64,000 nt of DNA from Liolophura sinensis (GCF_032854445.1 NC_088297.1:11990163-12054162); one strand, 5' to 3'; counted from the first letter of the stretch, positions 1-12,774 are shown. Notes: generated by a model not told the origin, from the letters alone. Made by a program: numbers and translations.

Positions 1-1545
1 ATCACGTCATGTGTACCGTGTGTATAACACTGAGTATGTGAGGTGTACATCATCACGTCATATGTGTCATGTACATAACACTGTGTGGGTGGGGTGTACA
101 CCATCACGTCATGTGTCCCGTGTGTATATCACTGAGTGGGTGGGGTGTACATCATCACGTCATGTGCACCGTGTGTATAACACTGTGTGGGTGGGGTGTA
201 CATCATCACGTCATGTGTGTCATGTACATAACACTGTGTGGGTGGGGTGTACATCATCACGTCATGTGTGTCATCTACATAACACTGTGTGGGTGGGGTG
301 TACATCATCACGTCATTTGTACCGTGTGTATAACACTGAGTGGGTGGGGTGTACATCATCACGTCGTGTGTGTCATGTACATAACACTGTGTGGGAGGAG
401 TGTACATCATCACGTCGTGTGTCATGTACATAAACCTGTGTGGGTGGGGTGTACATCATCACGTCATGTGTGTCGTGTACATAACACTGTGTGGGTGGGG
501 TGTACATCATCACGTCATGTGTGTCATGTACATAACGCTGAGTGGGTGGGGTGTACATCATCACGTCATGTGCATCATGTACATAACACTGTGTGGGTGG
601 GGTGTACGTCATCACGTCATGTGTGCTGTGTGTATAACACTGTGTGGGTGGGGTGTACATCATCACGTCATGTGTGTCATGTACATAACACTGTGTGGGT
701 GGGGTGTACATCATCAGGTCATGTGTGTCATCTACATAACACTGTGTGGGTGGGGTGTACATCATCACGTCATGTGTGTCATGTACATAACACTGTGTGG
801 GTGGGGTGTACATCATCACGTCATGTGTGTCATGTACATAACGCTGAGTGGGTGGGGTGTACATCATCAGGTCATGTGTGTCATCTACATAACACTGTGT
901 GGGTGGGGTGTACACCATCACGTCATGTGTGTCATGTACATAACACTGTGTGGGTGTGGTGTACATCATCACGTCATGTGCATCATGTACATAACACTGT
1001 GTGGGTGGGGTGTACGTCATCACGTCATGTGTGCTGTGTGTATAACACTGAGTGGGTGGGGTGTACATGATCACGTCATGTGTGCCATGTACATAACACT
1101 GTGTGGGTGGGGTGTACATCATCACGTCATGTGCGTCATGTACATAACACTGAGTGGGTGGGGTGCACACCATCGCGTCATGTGTGTCATGTACATAACG
1201 CTGAGTGGGTGGGGTGTACATCATCACGTCATGTGTGTCATGTACATAACACTGTGTGGATGGGGTGTACATCATCACGTCATGTGTGTCATGTTCATAA
1301 CACTCAGTGGGTGGGGTGTACATCATCACGTCATGTGTGCCGTGTGTATAACACTGAGTGGGTGGGGTTTACATCATGACGTCATATGTGTCGTGGTACA
1401 TCATCACATCATGTGCCCCGTGTGTATAACACTGAGTGGGTGCGGTGTGCGGAGTGCATAATTAGTATTTGAGGTGCATACCATCACGTAACATGAGCCG
1501 TGAGCATAACACTGAGTGGGTGACGTATACATCATCAGGTCATGA
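1..1545. repeat. 51-bp satellite/minisatellite array, cut by the window edge
   Basis: About 30 head-to-tail copies of a GT-rich 51-bp unit. Each unit carries a TCACGTCATG core and a GGGTGGGGTGTACATC segment. Copies are nearly exact to about 1445 and degenerate after that. Two subtypes alternate: GTGTGTATAACAC versus ATGTACATAACAC. A rare variant (GTACGTCATC) recurs 408 bp apart, which is eight units, so part of the array grew as a higher-order block. Because 51 is divisible by three, long open frames run through it on both strands; I do not regard them as genes. The array continues beyond the left edge. Confidence 0.95.
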
Positions 1546-1749
1546 GAGAATCGGTTGTAAACGATGTTACTTCGCGGTGGAAACGGATTCATTAAATGGG
1601 ACTTTTAAACAGTTAAGCCGATTAGTCAATATACCTGTATAATGCCGTCCTTGATTGGAAATGAAAACTAAATGAATAATCGAAAAAAATTTAAAGTACA
1701 TCCGAAAGTCTGAAGCGCTTTGGAATTCAAAACTCCGTCTACAAATTAA
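1546..1749. other. Unique spacer, nothing recognised
   Basis: A short AT-rich stretch between the 51-bp array and a SINE tail fragment. I see no exon, RNA gene or repeat in it. Confidence 0.5.
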
Positions 1750-1794
1750 TGTTTTATTTATTTATTTGATTGGTGTTACACGCCTTACACAGGA
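1750..1794 (-). mobile_element. SINE tail fragment
   Basis: The TTTATTTATTTGATTGG tail and the beginning of the CGCC(T)TAC core of the window's tRNA-derived SINE, in reverse orientation. It breaks off where the 25-bp minisatellite starts. Confidence 0.6.
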
Positions 1795-3475
1795 ACTCAT
1801 AAGTACCTTCTGACTCGTAACTGCACAATACCTTGCGATTTATAACTCCACACTACCTTGTGACTCATAGCTCCACAGTACCTTGTGACTCATACCTCCA
1901 CAGTACCTTGTGAATCATAGGTCCACAGTACCTTGTGACTCATAGCTTCACAGTACCTTGTTACTCATAGCTTCACAGTACCTTGTGACTCATAGCTCCA
2001 TAGTACCTTGTGACTCATAGCTCCATGGTACCTTGTGACTCATAGCTCCAGAGTACCTTGTGACTCATAGCTCCATAGTACCTTGTGACTCATAGCGCCA
2101 TAGTACCTTGTGACTCATAGCTCCATAGTACCTTGGGAAACATAGCTCCATAATACTTTGGGACACATAGCTACATAGTACCTTGTGACTCACAGCTCCA
2201 CAGTACCTTGTGACTCATAGCTTCACAGTACCTTGTGTCTCATAGCTCCACGGTACCTTGTGACTCATAGCTTCATAGTACCTTGTGACACATAGCTCCA
2301 CAGTACCTTGGAACACACAGCTCCATAGTACCTTGTGACTCATAGCTCAACATTACTTTGTGACGTATAGCTCCATAGTACCTTGTGACTCACAGCTCCA
2401 CAGTACCTTGTGACTCATAGCTCCACAGTACCTTGTGACACATAGCTCCATAGTACCTTGTAACTCATAGCTCCATAGTACCTTGTGACACATAGCTCCA
2501 CAGTACCTTGGAACACACAGCTCCATAGTACCTTGTGACTCATAGCTCAACATTACTTTGTGACGTATAGCTCCATAGTACCTTGTGACTCACAGCTCCA
2601 CAGTACCTTGTGACTCATAGCTCCACAGTACCTTGTGACTCATAGCTCCACAGTACCTTGTGACACATAGCTCCATAGTACCTTGTAACTCATAGCTCCA
2701 TAGTACCTTGTGACACATAGCTCCATAGTAACTTGTAACTCATAGCTTCACAGTACCTTGTGACTCACAGCTTCACAGTACCTTGTGACTCATACCTCCA
2801 CAGTACCTTGTGACTCATAGCTCCACAGTACCTTGTGACTCATAGCTCCACAGTACCTTGTGACTTATAGCTCCATAGTACCTTGTAACTCATAGCTCCA
2901 TAGTAACTTGTGATACATAGCGCTACAGTACCTTGTGACTCATAGCTCCATAGTACCTTGTGACTCATAGCTCCATAGTACCTTGTGACTCACAGCTTCA
3001 CAGTACCTTGTGACTCATAACTTCACAGTACCTTGTGACACATAGCTCTATAGTACCTTGTGACTCATAGCTCCACAGTACCTTGTGACTCATAGCTCCA
3101 TAGCACCTTGTGACTTATAGCTTCACAGTACCTTGAGACACATAGCTCCACAGTACCTTGTGACTCATAACTCCATAGTACCTTGTGACTCATAGCTCCA
3201 TAGTACCTTGTGACTCATAGCTCCATAGTACCTTGTGACTCATAGCTCCATAGTACCTTGTGATTCATAGCTCCACAGTACCTTGTGACTCATAGCTCCA
3301 CAGTACCTTGTGACTCATACCTCCATAGTACCTTGTGACTCATAGCTCCATAGTACCTTGTGACTCATAGCTCCATAGTACCTTGTGACTTATAACTTCA
3401 CAGTACCTTGTGACACATAGCTCCATAGTACCTTGTGACTTGTAACTGCACAATACCTTGTATATTTATAATTAT
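1795..3475. repeat. 25-bp minisatellite array (about 66 copies)
   Basis: Tandem copies of a 25-bp unit reading roughly AGTACCTTGTGACTCATAGC followed by TCCAC. Most variation is CACAG/CATAG and CTCAT/CACAT. A distinctive block with GGAACACACAG and AACATTACTTTGTGACGTAT recurs at 2301 and 2501, exactly 200 bp (eight units) apart, showing block duplication inside the array. It directly abuts a truncated SINE on its left. Confidence 0.95.
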
Positions 3476-3629
3476 CCTTCTTGTAATAACTTAAATAGGT
3501 CAATGGTGACCTACTTCAATATAATTTAAAAATTGATCGTATTATTAATTGGGTTTAGGGGCCTTGCTTGTCGACTGAATTAATCTACTAGGCTTCCACT
3601 AACCTTGTTCAATTCGTCCATAGTTTTGA
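3476..3629. other. AT-rich spacer
   Basis: No recognisable feature between the minisatellite and the hairpin element. Confidence 0.4.
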
Positions 3630-3940
3630 ATACAGCCTGATATTTTAAAAATTGATCTGTTATATTAACAATCTGTTATATTATAAGTCCGTTATCTGGG
3701 TGATGCTAGAATATATTGCAGCAGATTATTCTGTTAAATATAACACACACATTCTCTTAATTTAACATAAGGATTCTGTAAGACTAACAAGATATTATGT
3801 TGAATTATTACAGCCTATCACACTAACGGAGCATTATGTTGAATATAACACAGTATTGTGTTATAATAACATAATACATTCTAGCACCACTCAGAAAACA
3901 GACTTGTGTTAAGTTTGAAATAAATAATTTTTGAGTGTAG
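3630..3940. mobile_element. Hairpin MITE-like element, copy 1
   Basis: The two ends are long imperfect inverted repeats. The left arm reads AAAAATTGATCTGTTAT...GTTATCTGGGTGATGCTAGAAT. The right arm, reverse-complemented, gives TGTTTTCTGAGTGGTGCTAGAAT. A related element with the same central GCAGATTATTCTGTTAAAT lies at 21574-21830. It has no coding capacity. The superfamily is not assignable without target-site duplications. Confidence 0.7.
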
Positions 3941-4219
3941 TTTGATCTACCGATACCCAAAAAAGAGAAAATATCCACATTCCACAATCCTCTTCTGCGT
4001 CTTAGTAAAGAGGGTTTATTAGACTTCTATGATTACAAAGCGGTGATGTTCGTGGGTGATAGAGGAAACCGAAAAGAGTTTCGTGAAACCCAACTGTACA
4101 CCTGTGAAACCCAACTATATACTTTTAAACCTAGGTATAACCGATTGTCAATATTTATCTATGTAGCAATGCTACTTTAATGGTGAATAAAGCAATTATC
4201 GATCAACATGTATACATAC

Positions 4220-4340
4220 GTGAGAAGGTCTGTACGTCAGCAACCTGCAGCTGGTTTCCTCCCAACCCGTATAATAATTGCCACCGTTGTCTAAATGAAA
4301 TATTCTAGAGTACGGCGTAAAACACAGTCAAATAAAAATG
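4220..4340 (+). mobile_element. SINE core and tail (+), ends at the duplication breakpoint
   Basis: Core block from AGAAGGTCTGTACG through GAAATATTCTAGAGTACGGC to the CAAATAAAAATG tail. The element ends exactly where the 4-kb duplicated segment starts. Confidence 0.75.
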
Positions 4341-5867
4341 GTGTAAATTATTGAAGTCTGGCAGGCTGTCGTAATCCACCTCTACCGTTCTGCTGCAGGT
4401 TTCGAACACTGTTGTATCTCCTAGCCTACATGAGGCCAAAATGAGCTAAAACCAGTCGCCGATCACGTAAATCCCACAGGAGATACAGAACACCTTCTAG
4501 CTGAGCCAAGCACATTTCCTGAAATCGGCATGCAATTATTTTATTTGATTTTTATTTGCCGCCAGACTAAATAATAATTAGCGGTATTTCAAATACATGT
4601 AGACATGGGGAATTTTATGGGTAGAGGAATTTGCGGTGCATGGTGTAAACCACAGACCTATGGTAATGAAATGACGGCCTTTCCCACTGATGAAGTAGAT
4701 ATAGGCCTACATATTCGCATGCAGTACTTATACACGAATGTTCAAGTTGGAATAGGTGGACTATCACGTGCACACTCGTGATCGTCGTCGATCGCTTATT
4801 GTCATCAACATCACATCACAAAACGCAAATTTACGTCAACGAATTCCCCACCCAATGCTAGGATTTAACTCGCATGTAGTGCATGCTTGACGTAGGGCAT
4901 GTAGAGACAGGATGCTCTCCCCTGTGCTAAGCTGATTTTCAATGACGATGTAGGTCTGTTCTGTATCTCAGGCCTACATGTAGTGAGTTGGTACATTGTG
5001 AATATGAAAGATAGACTGCTGCAACAACCACGTCGCACACAAATTGGACTGATAATCAGACGGGCGTGTTGTTCTCTAGTGGAGGTGGATCATATCTTAC
5101 CAGTTGTGGTATGAGGGTTTGAGCGACGTAACACGCCAAGGCCTAGTCAGGGGGCGTTGTTAGTGGACTAGATCAACGGAAGCCCATAGCGACCACCGTC
5201 ACTAAACTTACTCGTTAACGATGGCGTGTACATGTACTTGTTTCCGCTGCAAGGAAACTATGGAAGACAGTTAACACCAAGTGTACAGAACATCACGCTG
5301 GAGCAGCAGATTTCCATAACGAAGTAGGCCTATTTTGGATTAACAATTTATAAATATATACTTGTATACGTTAGATGCGTTAGTTTATATATACTTTATA
5401 TATCCTCTCCTGCCGTATATGGGAAGGCCTACCAGCAGCTTGCTAAGCTTGGTCATGCAAACTTTCACTCGGACAATTTCACTTAATAAACCGGCTGGAA
5501 CCCTATCTTACTTTTGCCATCCACCGATTCCCTAAAACGCCCGAAATGTAGTATGTCAAAGCCAACATTGGTAAACTATCTTTCAACAGTAACCCAGCCG
5601 TATAAAATTTCGAATCGGACATCTCAAATCAACGTCTGCCATGTTTGTAATTTTTTTTTCAACTTTGGGCAAGGTGATGGGCCACGAAAATTTTATCCTA
5701 CCCAACAATCTCTGTGATAATTGCATGCCATGTAACCAGAATGTTGGGCGTGATAAAATTTTCGGGGCTATGACTTTTGAGTTTTGGCTTTGACATATTA
5801 AATTTGTCCGTGTGGAAGTCTATATGATCGAAGCTGGTAGGAACGTCCAGCTTAGCTTTGGGCTCGC

Positions 5868-5992
5868 AACCTGCGGATGGCCGTGATTTTCCCCGTGGCT
5901 CTGTTCCGTTTCCTCCCTCCATAATGCTTTCCACTGTCGCAGAACTGAAATGTTCTTGAGCACCGCGTAAAACACCAATCAAATAAATTAAT
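5868..5992 (+). mobile_element. SINE core and tail (+)
   Basis: Matches the core from CAACCTGCGGATGG to GTAAAACACCAATCAAATAA; the tRNA-like head is missing. The duplicate copy is at 9928-10052. Confidence 0.8.
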
Positions 5993-6637
5993 AGATATAC
6001 TTTATTGGTTCATGGGCAAGTAAACGTGCTTATACAGCCAGAGCTGGGTGGGCTGTGGCTTTAAGTCAGATTTTTAAAGTAGAGCTGGAAAAAGTCGGTG
6101 TTTTCTCCGGGGACATTGGTTTCATCCACCGAGTACGGCGTTGGAGAGGCTATATACCACCTGGAGATTGTTGGCCAAAAAACAATCAAATCAATAGCCT
6201 CTTTCAGTAATCACCAAATGAAATAAAATAAAACACTGGCTTGTATGTTGGGGCAGCCAGGCTTGTAAAGTTCCAACCGGAACCACGACAACTGCATTGC
6301 TTTTCTGCATTGCCGATCGACACCTGACCAAGGGGTTCGCAGGCTCGAACCCAGCTTTCTCTGGATTGATTCGCGGCTTTCCATAGAAAGGTTTGTCAGG
6401 TAGCTAAGCAGTAGTGGTGGATTACTTCGAACACAGATCCCGTTTTCCTCACCAAAAAGCCTAACTGAATTAGCCTTCAAACATGCACCAGTCGAATCAA
6501 ATTAATAAATAAGCTTCCCTTAATGGTGTTCAGGATACGAGGTCTGTCTGTTGTTGTTTTTGACCCCATCATTTTAGTGCTCTTGTCCTTCCGATCTGGA
6601 TAGCCCTGACTGAGTAATAAGCGTGATTTATCTTAAT

Positions 6638-6907
6638 ATGTCTGGAATCCTGATAGTGTCTATATATATAACTTTGCCATAATCTTCTATGGGAATTGGT
6701 GTTCATCCTTAATCGAAAGTGCATCCTGCTATTTCTTATTCATTAATCCTTTGTATTAAGATTGGCCAACCAAATTGTCGCAACATGTCTGGAATTCTGA
6801 TTGTGTCTATATATAACTTTGCCATAATCTTCTATGGGAATTGGTGTTCATCCTTAATCGAAAGTGCATCCTGTTATTTCTTATTCATTAATCCTTCGTA
6901 TTAAGAT
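6638..6907. repeat. 147-bp tandem repeat, two copies
   Basis: Copies begin ATGTCTGGAATCCTGATAG at 6638 and ATGTCTGGAATTCTGATTG at 6785. The homologous site in the downstream duplicate has four copies. Confidence 0.9.
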
Positions 6908-7297
6908 TGGCCTACCAAATTGGACGCATAAATGAATATATATCTGAATATAAAATTCAACATGGCAGCCATGATGTTCGCAGTTCAGGAAAGCAGGCAT
7001 GTCATAATCTTTATAGCGCACGCGTCGCTCTCTACATTTCGTTTTGCATCACTGCCACCAGTAGCAAAAGTTGTGCAGATATCTTGAACAACGCCGACGT
7101 CACTGGAGTTGCGGTGATGAGGCAGTAAGTTGTAGTGTTTATCTTTGATTACGACATATGAATGACTGATAATATATATGTGTGTATGTATTATTGTATG
7201 CCGTAAAGCGGTTCGAGGACAGCATAGCAGCGAATATAGGCAGACGTGTTGTAAGCAGGGCTCAGTGTCATTAAATCCAACTTTTTTCTTACTAAAT

Positions 7298-7497
7298 TTA
7301 TTTATTTATTTGATTGGTGTTTTATGCCGTACTCAAGAATATTTCACTTATACGACAGCGGCTAACACTATGGTGGGAAGAAACCAGACAGAGCCCGGGG
7401 GAAACCCACGCTCATCCGCAGGTTGCTGGAAGACCTTCCCACTTACGACCGGAGAGTAAGCCAGCATGAGCTGTACTTGAACTCACAGCGATTCTTA
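7298..7497 (-). mobile_element. SINE, nearly complete core (-)
   Basis: TTTATTTGATTGGTGTTTTA tail, then ATTTCACTTATACGACAGCG and the B-box side ending TGAACTCACAGCGATTC. The terminal part of the tRNA-like head is missing. Confidence 0.85.
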
Positions 7498-9927
7498 CTA
7501 AAAGCGAAGCCTCTATAGCTGATTTCAGAAAACACAAACAATCCGTCTCAACATTCATATCTAATAATACTTTGTACAGATGTATTCTCTTTATCTGAAG
7601 AATGTGCAACATGATTCTATCCAACACCTAAAACAATTTTATTGATGAATGCTGATTAAATAGTTCCGCGGAAGGACACAAATGATGAGGTTAATTCTAA
7701 ACAAGCCTACGTAAATCTCACATGCTGCAAAAGTCAAGCTTGTCTATTGGTGGCAGCGATGTAAAGCGAAAGGTGGAGAGCGACTAATGCGCTGTAGGGA
7801 GTATTATGGAAATGTGTGTATATATATACAGGACACATGATGTAGTTAAGCAGATTGGCCCATATACGTTAACAGTATGTTGTGATAATTCTGATAACGG
7901 GATATAGGTGAGACCTATCTCTGTTGGACAAGGAGGTTGTGTGCCCGTCTATAGCTTGTCTTTGATCCCCAGAGTAGTGACATCGTGTCCCAGTGACGCA
8001 AATGTTCGCTATCGGTGCCCAAGCGTTACCTCTGTTTTTCACCTGACGGGGTTTAGGTCATATATCCCGGTGAGTATACACGGAAGTTTAACGGTAACGT
8101 ACATGGCTTCCTATGTACGTGTGATGCTTAGGTAAACAACTGGGTTTCATGTTAATGTGTATGTAGTACTTTAAAAGCGAAGTTATTGGCTGTTACTCAG
8201 TGCACACTGTGCGTGTGTATTCGTGTTATAGTAAGATTATAACATTGGCCCGATGCAGTTATATATGAGACTACGATTTGTGTGGTAAGGATTGGAATTA
8301 GAGTAGAAAATGTATTTAAGGTGGTTGGGGTATTACGTGTGGGGAAATCGTATCGGAGTTGAAGAGTGTGGTTGTGGTGGAGGTGTGAGTGGTGGTTGTG
8401 GTGTAAATTATTGAAGTCTGGCAGGCTGTCGTAATCCACCTCTACCGTTCCGCTGCAGGTTTCGAACACTGTTGTATCTCCTAGCCTACATGAGGCCAAA
8501 ATGAGCTAAAACCAGTCGCCGATCACGTAAATCCCACAGGAGATACAGAACACCTTCTAGCTGAGCCAAGCACATCTCCTGAAATCGGCATGCAATTATT
8601 TTATTTGATTTTTATTTGCCGCCAGACTAAATAATAATTAGCGGTATTTCAAATACATGTAGACATGGGGAATTTTATGGGTAGAGGAATTTGCGGTGCA
8701 TGGTGTAAACCACAGACCTATGGTAATGAAATGACGGCCTTTCCCACTGATGAAGTAGATATAGGCCTACATATTCGCATGCAGTACTTATACACGAATG
8801 TTCAAGTTGGAATAGGTGGACTATCACGTGCACACTCGTGATCGTCGTCGATCGCTTATTGTCATCAACATCACATCACAAAACGCAAATTTACGTCAAC
8901 GAATTCCCCACCCAATGCTAGGATTTAACTCGCATGTAGTGCATGCTTGACGTAGGGCATGTAGAGACAGGATGCTCTCCCCTGTGCTAAGCTGATTTTC
9001 AATGACGATGTAGGTCTGTTCTGTCTCTCAGGCCTACATGTAGTGAGTTGGTACATTGTGAATATGAAAGATAGACTGCTGCAACAACCACGTCGCACAC
9101 AAATTGGACTGATAATCAGACGGGCGTGTTGTTCTCTAGTGGAGGTGGATCATATCTTACCAGTTGTGGTATGAGGGTTTGAGCGACGTAACACGCCAAG
9201 GCCTAGTCAGGGGGCGTTGTTAGTGGACTAGATCAACGGAAGCCCATAGCGACCACCGTCACTAAACTTACTCGTTAACGATGGCGTGTACATGTACTTG
9301 TTTCCGCTGCAAGGAAACTATGGAAGACAGTTAACACCAAGTGTACAGAACATCACGCTGGAGCAGCAGATTTCCATAACGAAGTAGGCCTATTTTGGAT
9401 TAACAATTTATAAATATATACTTGTATACGTTAGATGCGTTAGTTTATATATACTTTATATATCCTCTCCTGCCGTATATGGGAAGGCCTACCAGCAGCT
9501 TGCTAAGCTTGGTCATGCAAACTTTCACTCGGACAATTTCACTTAATAAACCGGCTGGAACCCTATCTTACTTTTGCCATCCACCGATTCCCTAAAACGC
9601 CCGAAATGTAGTATGTCAAAGCCAACATTGGTAAACTATCTTTCAACAGTAACCCAGCCGTATAAAATTTCGAATCGGACATCTCAAATCAACGTCTGCC
9701 ATGTTTGTAATTTTTTTTTCAACTTTGGGCAAGGTGATGGGCCACGAAAATTTTATCCTACCCAACAATCTCTGTGATAATTGCATGCCATGTAACCAGA
9801 ATGTTGGGCGTGATAAAATTTTCGGGGCTATGACTTTTGAGTTTTGGCTTTGACATATTAAATTTGTCCGTGTGGAAGTCTATATGATCGAAGCTGGTAG
9901 GAACGTCCAGCTTAGCTTTGGGCTCGC

Positions 9928-10052
9928 AACCTGCGGATGGCCGTGATTTTCCCCGTGGCTCTGTTCCGTTTCCTCCCTCCATAATGCTTTCCACTGTCGC
10001 AGAACTGAAATGTTCTTGAGCACCGCGTAAAACACCAATCAAATAAATTAAT
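9928..10052 (+). mobile_element. SINE core and tail (+), duplicate of 5868-5992
   Basis: Carried along in the 4-kb duplication rather than inserted independently; the flanks are identical in both copies. Confidence 0.8.
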
Positions 10053-10697
10053 AGATATACTTTATTGGTTCATGGGCAAGTAAACGTGCTTATACAGCCA
10101 GAGCTGGGTGGGCTGTGGCTTTAAGTCAGATTTTTAAAGTAGAGCTGGAAAAAGTCGGTGTTTTCTCCGGGGACATTGGTTTCATCCACCGAGTACGGCG
10201 TTGGAGAGGCTATATACCACCTGGAGATTGTTGGCCAAAAAACAATCAAATCAATAGCCTCTTTCAGTAATCACCAAATGAAATAAAATAAAACACTGGC
10301 TTGTATGTTGGGGCAGCCAGGCTTGTAAAGTTCCAACCGGAACCACGACAACTGCATTGCTTTTCTGAATTGCCGATCGACACCTGACCAAGGGGTTCGC
10401 AGGCTCGAACCCAGCTTTCTCTGGATTGATTCGCGGCTTTCCATAGAAAGGTTTGTCAGGTAGCTAAGCAGTAGTGGTGGATTACTTCGAACACAGATCC
10501 CGTTTTCCTCACCAAAAAGCCTAACTGAATTAGCCTTCAAACATGCACCAGTCGAATCAAATTAATAAATAAGCTTCCCTTAATGGTGTTCAAGATATGA
10601 GGTCTGTCTGTTGTTGTTTTTGACCCCATCGTTTTAGTGCTCTTGTCCTTCCGATCTGGATAGCCCTGACTGAGTAATAAGCATGATTTATCTTAAT

Positions 10698-11255
10698 ATG
10701 TCTGGAATCCTGATAGTGTCTATATATAACTTTGCCATAATCTTCTATGGGAATTGGTGTTCATCCTTAATCGAAAGTTCATCCTGCTATTTCTTATTCA
10801 TTAATCCTTTGTATTAGGATTGGCCTACCAAATTGTCGCAACATGTCTGGAATTCTGATTGTGTCTATATATAACTTTGCCATAATCTTCTGTGGGACTT
10901 GGTGTTCATCCTTAATCGAAAGTTCATCCTGCTATTTCTTATTCATTAATCCTTTGTATTAGGATTGGCCTACCAAATTGTCGCAACATGTCTGGAATTC
11001 TGATTGTGTCTATATATAACTTTGCCATAATCTTCTGTGGGACTTGGTGTTCATCCTTAATCGAAAGTTCATCCTGCTATTTCTTATTCATTAATCCTTT
11101 GTATTAGGATTGGCCTACCAAATTGTCGCAACATATCTGGAATTCTGATTGTGTCTATATATAACTTTGCCATTATCTTCTGTGGGACTTGGTGTTCATC
11201 CTTAATCGAAAGTTCATCCTGCTATTTCTTATTCATTAATCCTTCGTATTATGAT
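10698..11255. repeat. 145-bp tandem repeat, four copies
   Basis: Copies begin at 10698, 10843, 10988 and 11133. The homologous site in the upstream duplicate has only two, so this array gained or lost copies after the 4-kb duplication. Confidence 0.9.
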
Positions 11256-11645
11256 TGGCCTACCAAATTGGACGCATAAATGAATATATATCTGAATATA
11301 TAATTCAACATGGCAGCCATGATGTTCGCAGTTCAGGAAAGCAGGTATGTCATCATCTTTATAGTGCATGCGTCGCTCTCTACATTTCGTTTTGCATCAC
11401 TGCCACCAGTAGCAAAAGTTGTGCAGATATCTTGAACAACGTCGACATCACTGGAGCTGCGGTGATGAAGCAGTAAGTTGTGGTGTTTATCTTTGATTAC
11501 GACATATGAATGACTGATAATATATATGTGTGTATGTATCATTGTATGCCGTAAAGCGGTTCGAGGACAGCATAGCAGCGAATGTAGGCAGACGTGTTGT
11601 AAGCAGGGCTCAGTGTCATTAAATCCAACTTTTTTCTTACTAAAT

Positions 11646-11839
11646 TTATTTATTTATTTGATTGGTGTTTTACGCCGTACTCAAGAATATTTCACTTATA
11701 CGACAGCGGCTAACACTATGGTGGGAGGAAACCGGACAGAGCCCGGGGGAAACCCACGCTCATCCGCAGGTTGCTGGACTTCCCACTTACGACCGGAGAG
11801 TAAGCCAGCATGAGCTGTACTTGAACTCACAGCGATTCT
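11646..11839 (-). mobile_element. SINE (-), duplicate of 7298-7497
   Basis: Same insertion as 7298-7497, carried by the segmental duplication. A short deletion (AGACC in the core) distinguishes it. Confidence 0.85.
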
Positions 11840-12742
11840 AACTAAAAGCGAAGTCTCTCTAGCTGATGTCAGAAAACACAAACAATCCGTCTCAACATTC
11901 ATATCTAATAATACTTCATACACATGTGTTCTCTTTATCTAGAGAATGTGCAACATGATTCTATCCAACACCTAAAACAATTTTATTGATGAAAGCTGAT
12001 TAAATAGTTCCGCGGAAGGACACAAATGATGAGGTTAATTCGAAACAAGCCTACGTGGGTCTCACATGCTTCAAAGGTCAAGCTTGTCTATTGGTGGCAG
12101 CGATGTAAAGCGAAAGGTGGAGAGCGACTAATGCGCTGTAGGGAGTATTATGGAAATGTGTGTATATATATACAGGACACATGATGTAGTTAAGCAGATT
12201 GGCCCATATACGTTAACAGTATGTTGTGATAATTCTGATAACGGGATATAGGTGAGACCTATCTCTGTTGGACAAGGAGGCTGTGTGCCCGTCTATAGCT
12301 TGTCTTTGTTCTCCAGAGTAGTGGCATCGTGTCCCAGTGACGCAAATGTTCGCTATCGGTGCCCAAGCGTTACCTCTGTTTTTCACCTGACGGGGTTTAG
12401 GTCATATATCCCGGTGAGTATACACGGAAGTTTAACGGTAACGTACATGGCTTCCTATGTACGTGTGATGCTTAGGTAAACAACTGGGTTTCATGTTAAT
12501 GTGTGTGTAGTACTTTAAAAGCGAAGTTATTGGCTGTTACTCAGTGCACACTGTGCGTGTGTATTCGTGTTATAGTAAGATTATAACATTGGCCCGATGC
12601 AGTTATGTATGAGACTACGATTTGTGTGGTAAGGATTGGAATTAAAGTAGAAAATATATTTAAGGTGGTTGGGGTATTACGTGTGGGGAAATCGTATGGG
12701 AGTTGAAGAGTGTGGTTGTGGTGGAGGTGTGAGTGGTGGTTG

Positions 12743-12774
12743 TGGGTGGGGGGTGGGGTTTGGGGGGTTGGGGT
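12743..12774 (+). other. G-quadruplex-type G-run tract at the duplication end
   Basis: Five G-runs of three to six G separated by one to three T: GGGT, GGGGGGT, GGGGTTT, GGGGGGTT, GGGG. This satisfies the usual G4 pattern on the + strand. It sits exactly at the downstream breakpoint of the 4-kb duplication. Confidence 0.7.

Larger units (their letters stand above)
4341..8400. repeat. Segmental tandem duplication, copy 1 (4060 bp)
   Basis: Begins GTGTAAATTATTGAAGTCTG and ends GGTGGTTGTG. The same sequence restarts at 8401, with a constant offset of 4060 bp for the first 2.3 kb. No gene is evident inside. It holds SINE pieces at 5868-5992 (+) and 7298-7497 (-) and a two-copy 147-bp repeat at 6638-6907. 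The small ORFs within are SINE-derived or not recognisable. Confidence 0.95.
8401..12744. repeat. Segmental tandem duplication, copy 2 (4344 bp)
   Basis: Near-identical to 4341-8400; only scattered substitutions are visible by eye. It is 284 bp longer mainly because the internal repeat has four copies here (10698-11255) against two in copy 1, which shifts the offset from 4060 to about 4348 and then 4344. The copy ends at 12744, immediately beside a G-run-rich tract. Confidence 0.95.

Noticed and set aside
11-1461. Long open frames on both strands (up to 356 codons)
   Set aside because: They are translations of the 51-bp satellite, whose unit is a multiple of three; the same 17-residue motif repeats and both strands are equally open.
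2353-2553. 66-codon frame on the minus strand
   Set aside because: Lies wholly in the 25-bp minisatellite.
1-3475. CRISPR array
   Set aside because: Repeats are contiguous with no unique spacers, and the genome is eukaryotic.
5698-5982. 94-codon frame (-), repeated at 9758-10042
   Set aside because: Its N-terminal half is SINE core read in reverse, and the rest has no recognisable domain. Conservation between the two copies only reflects the recent duplication.
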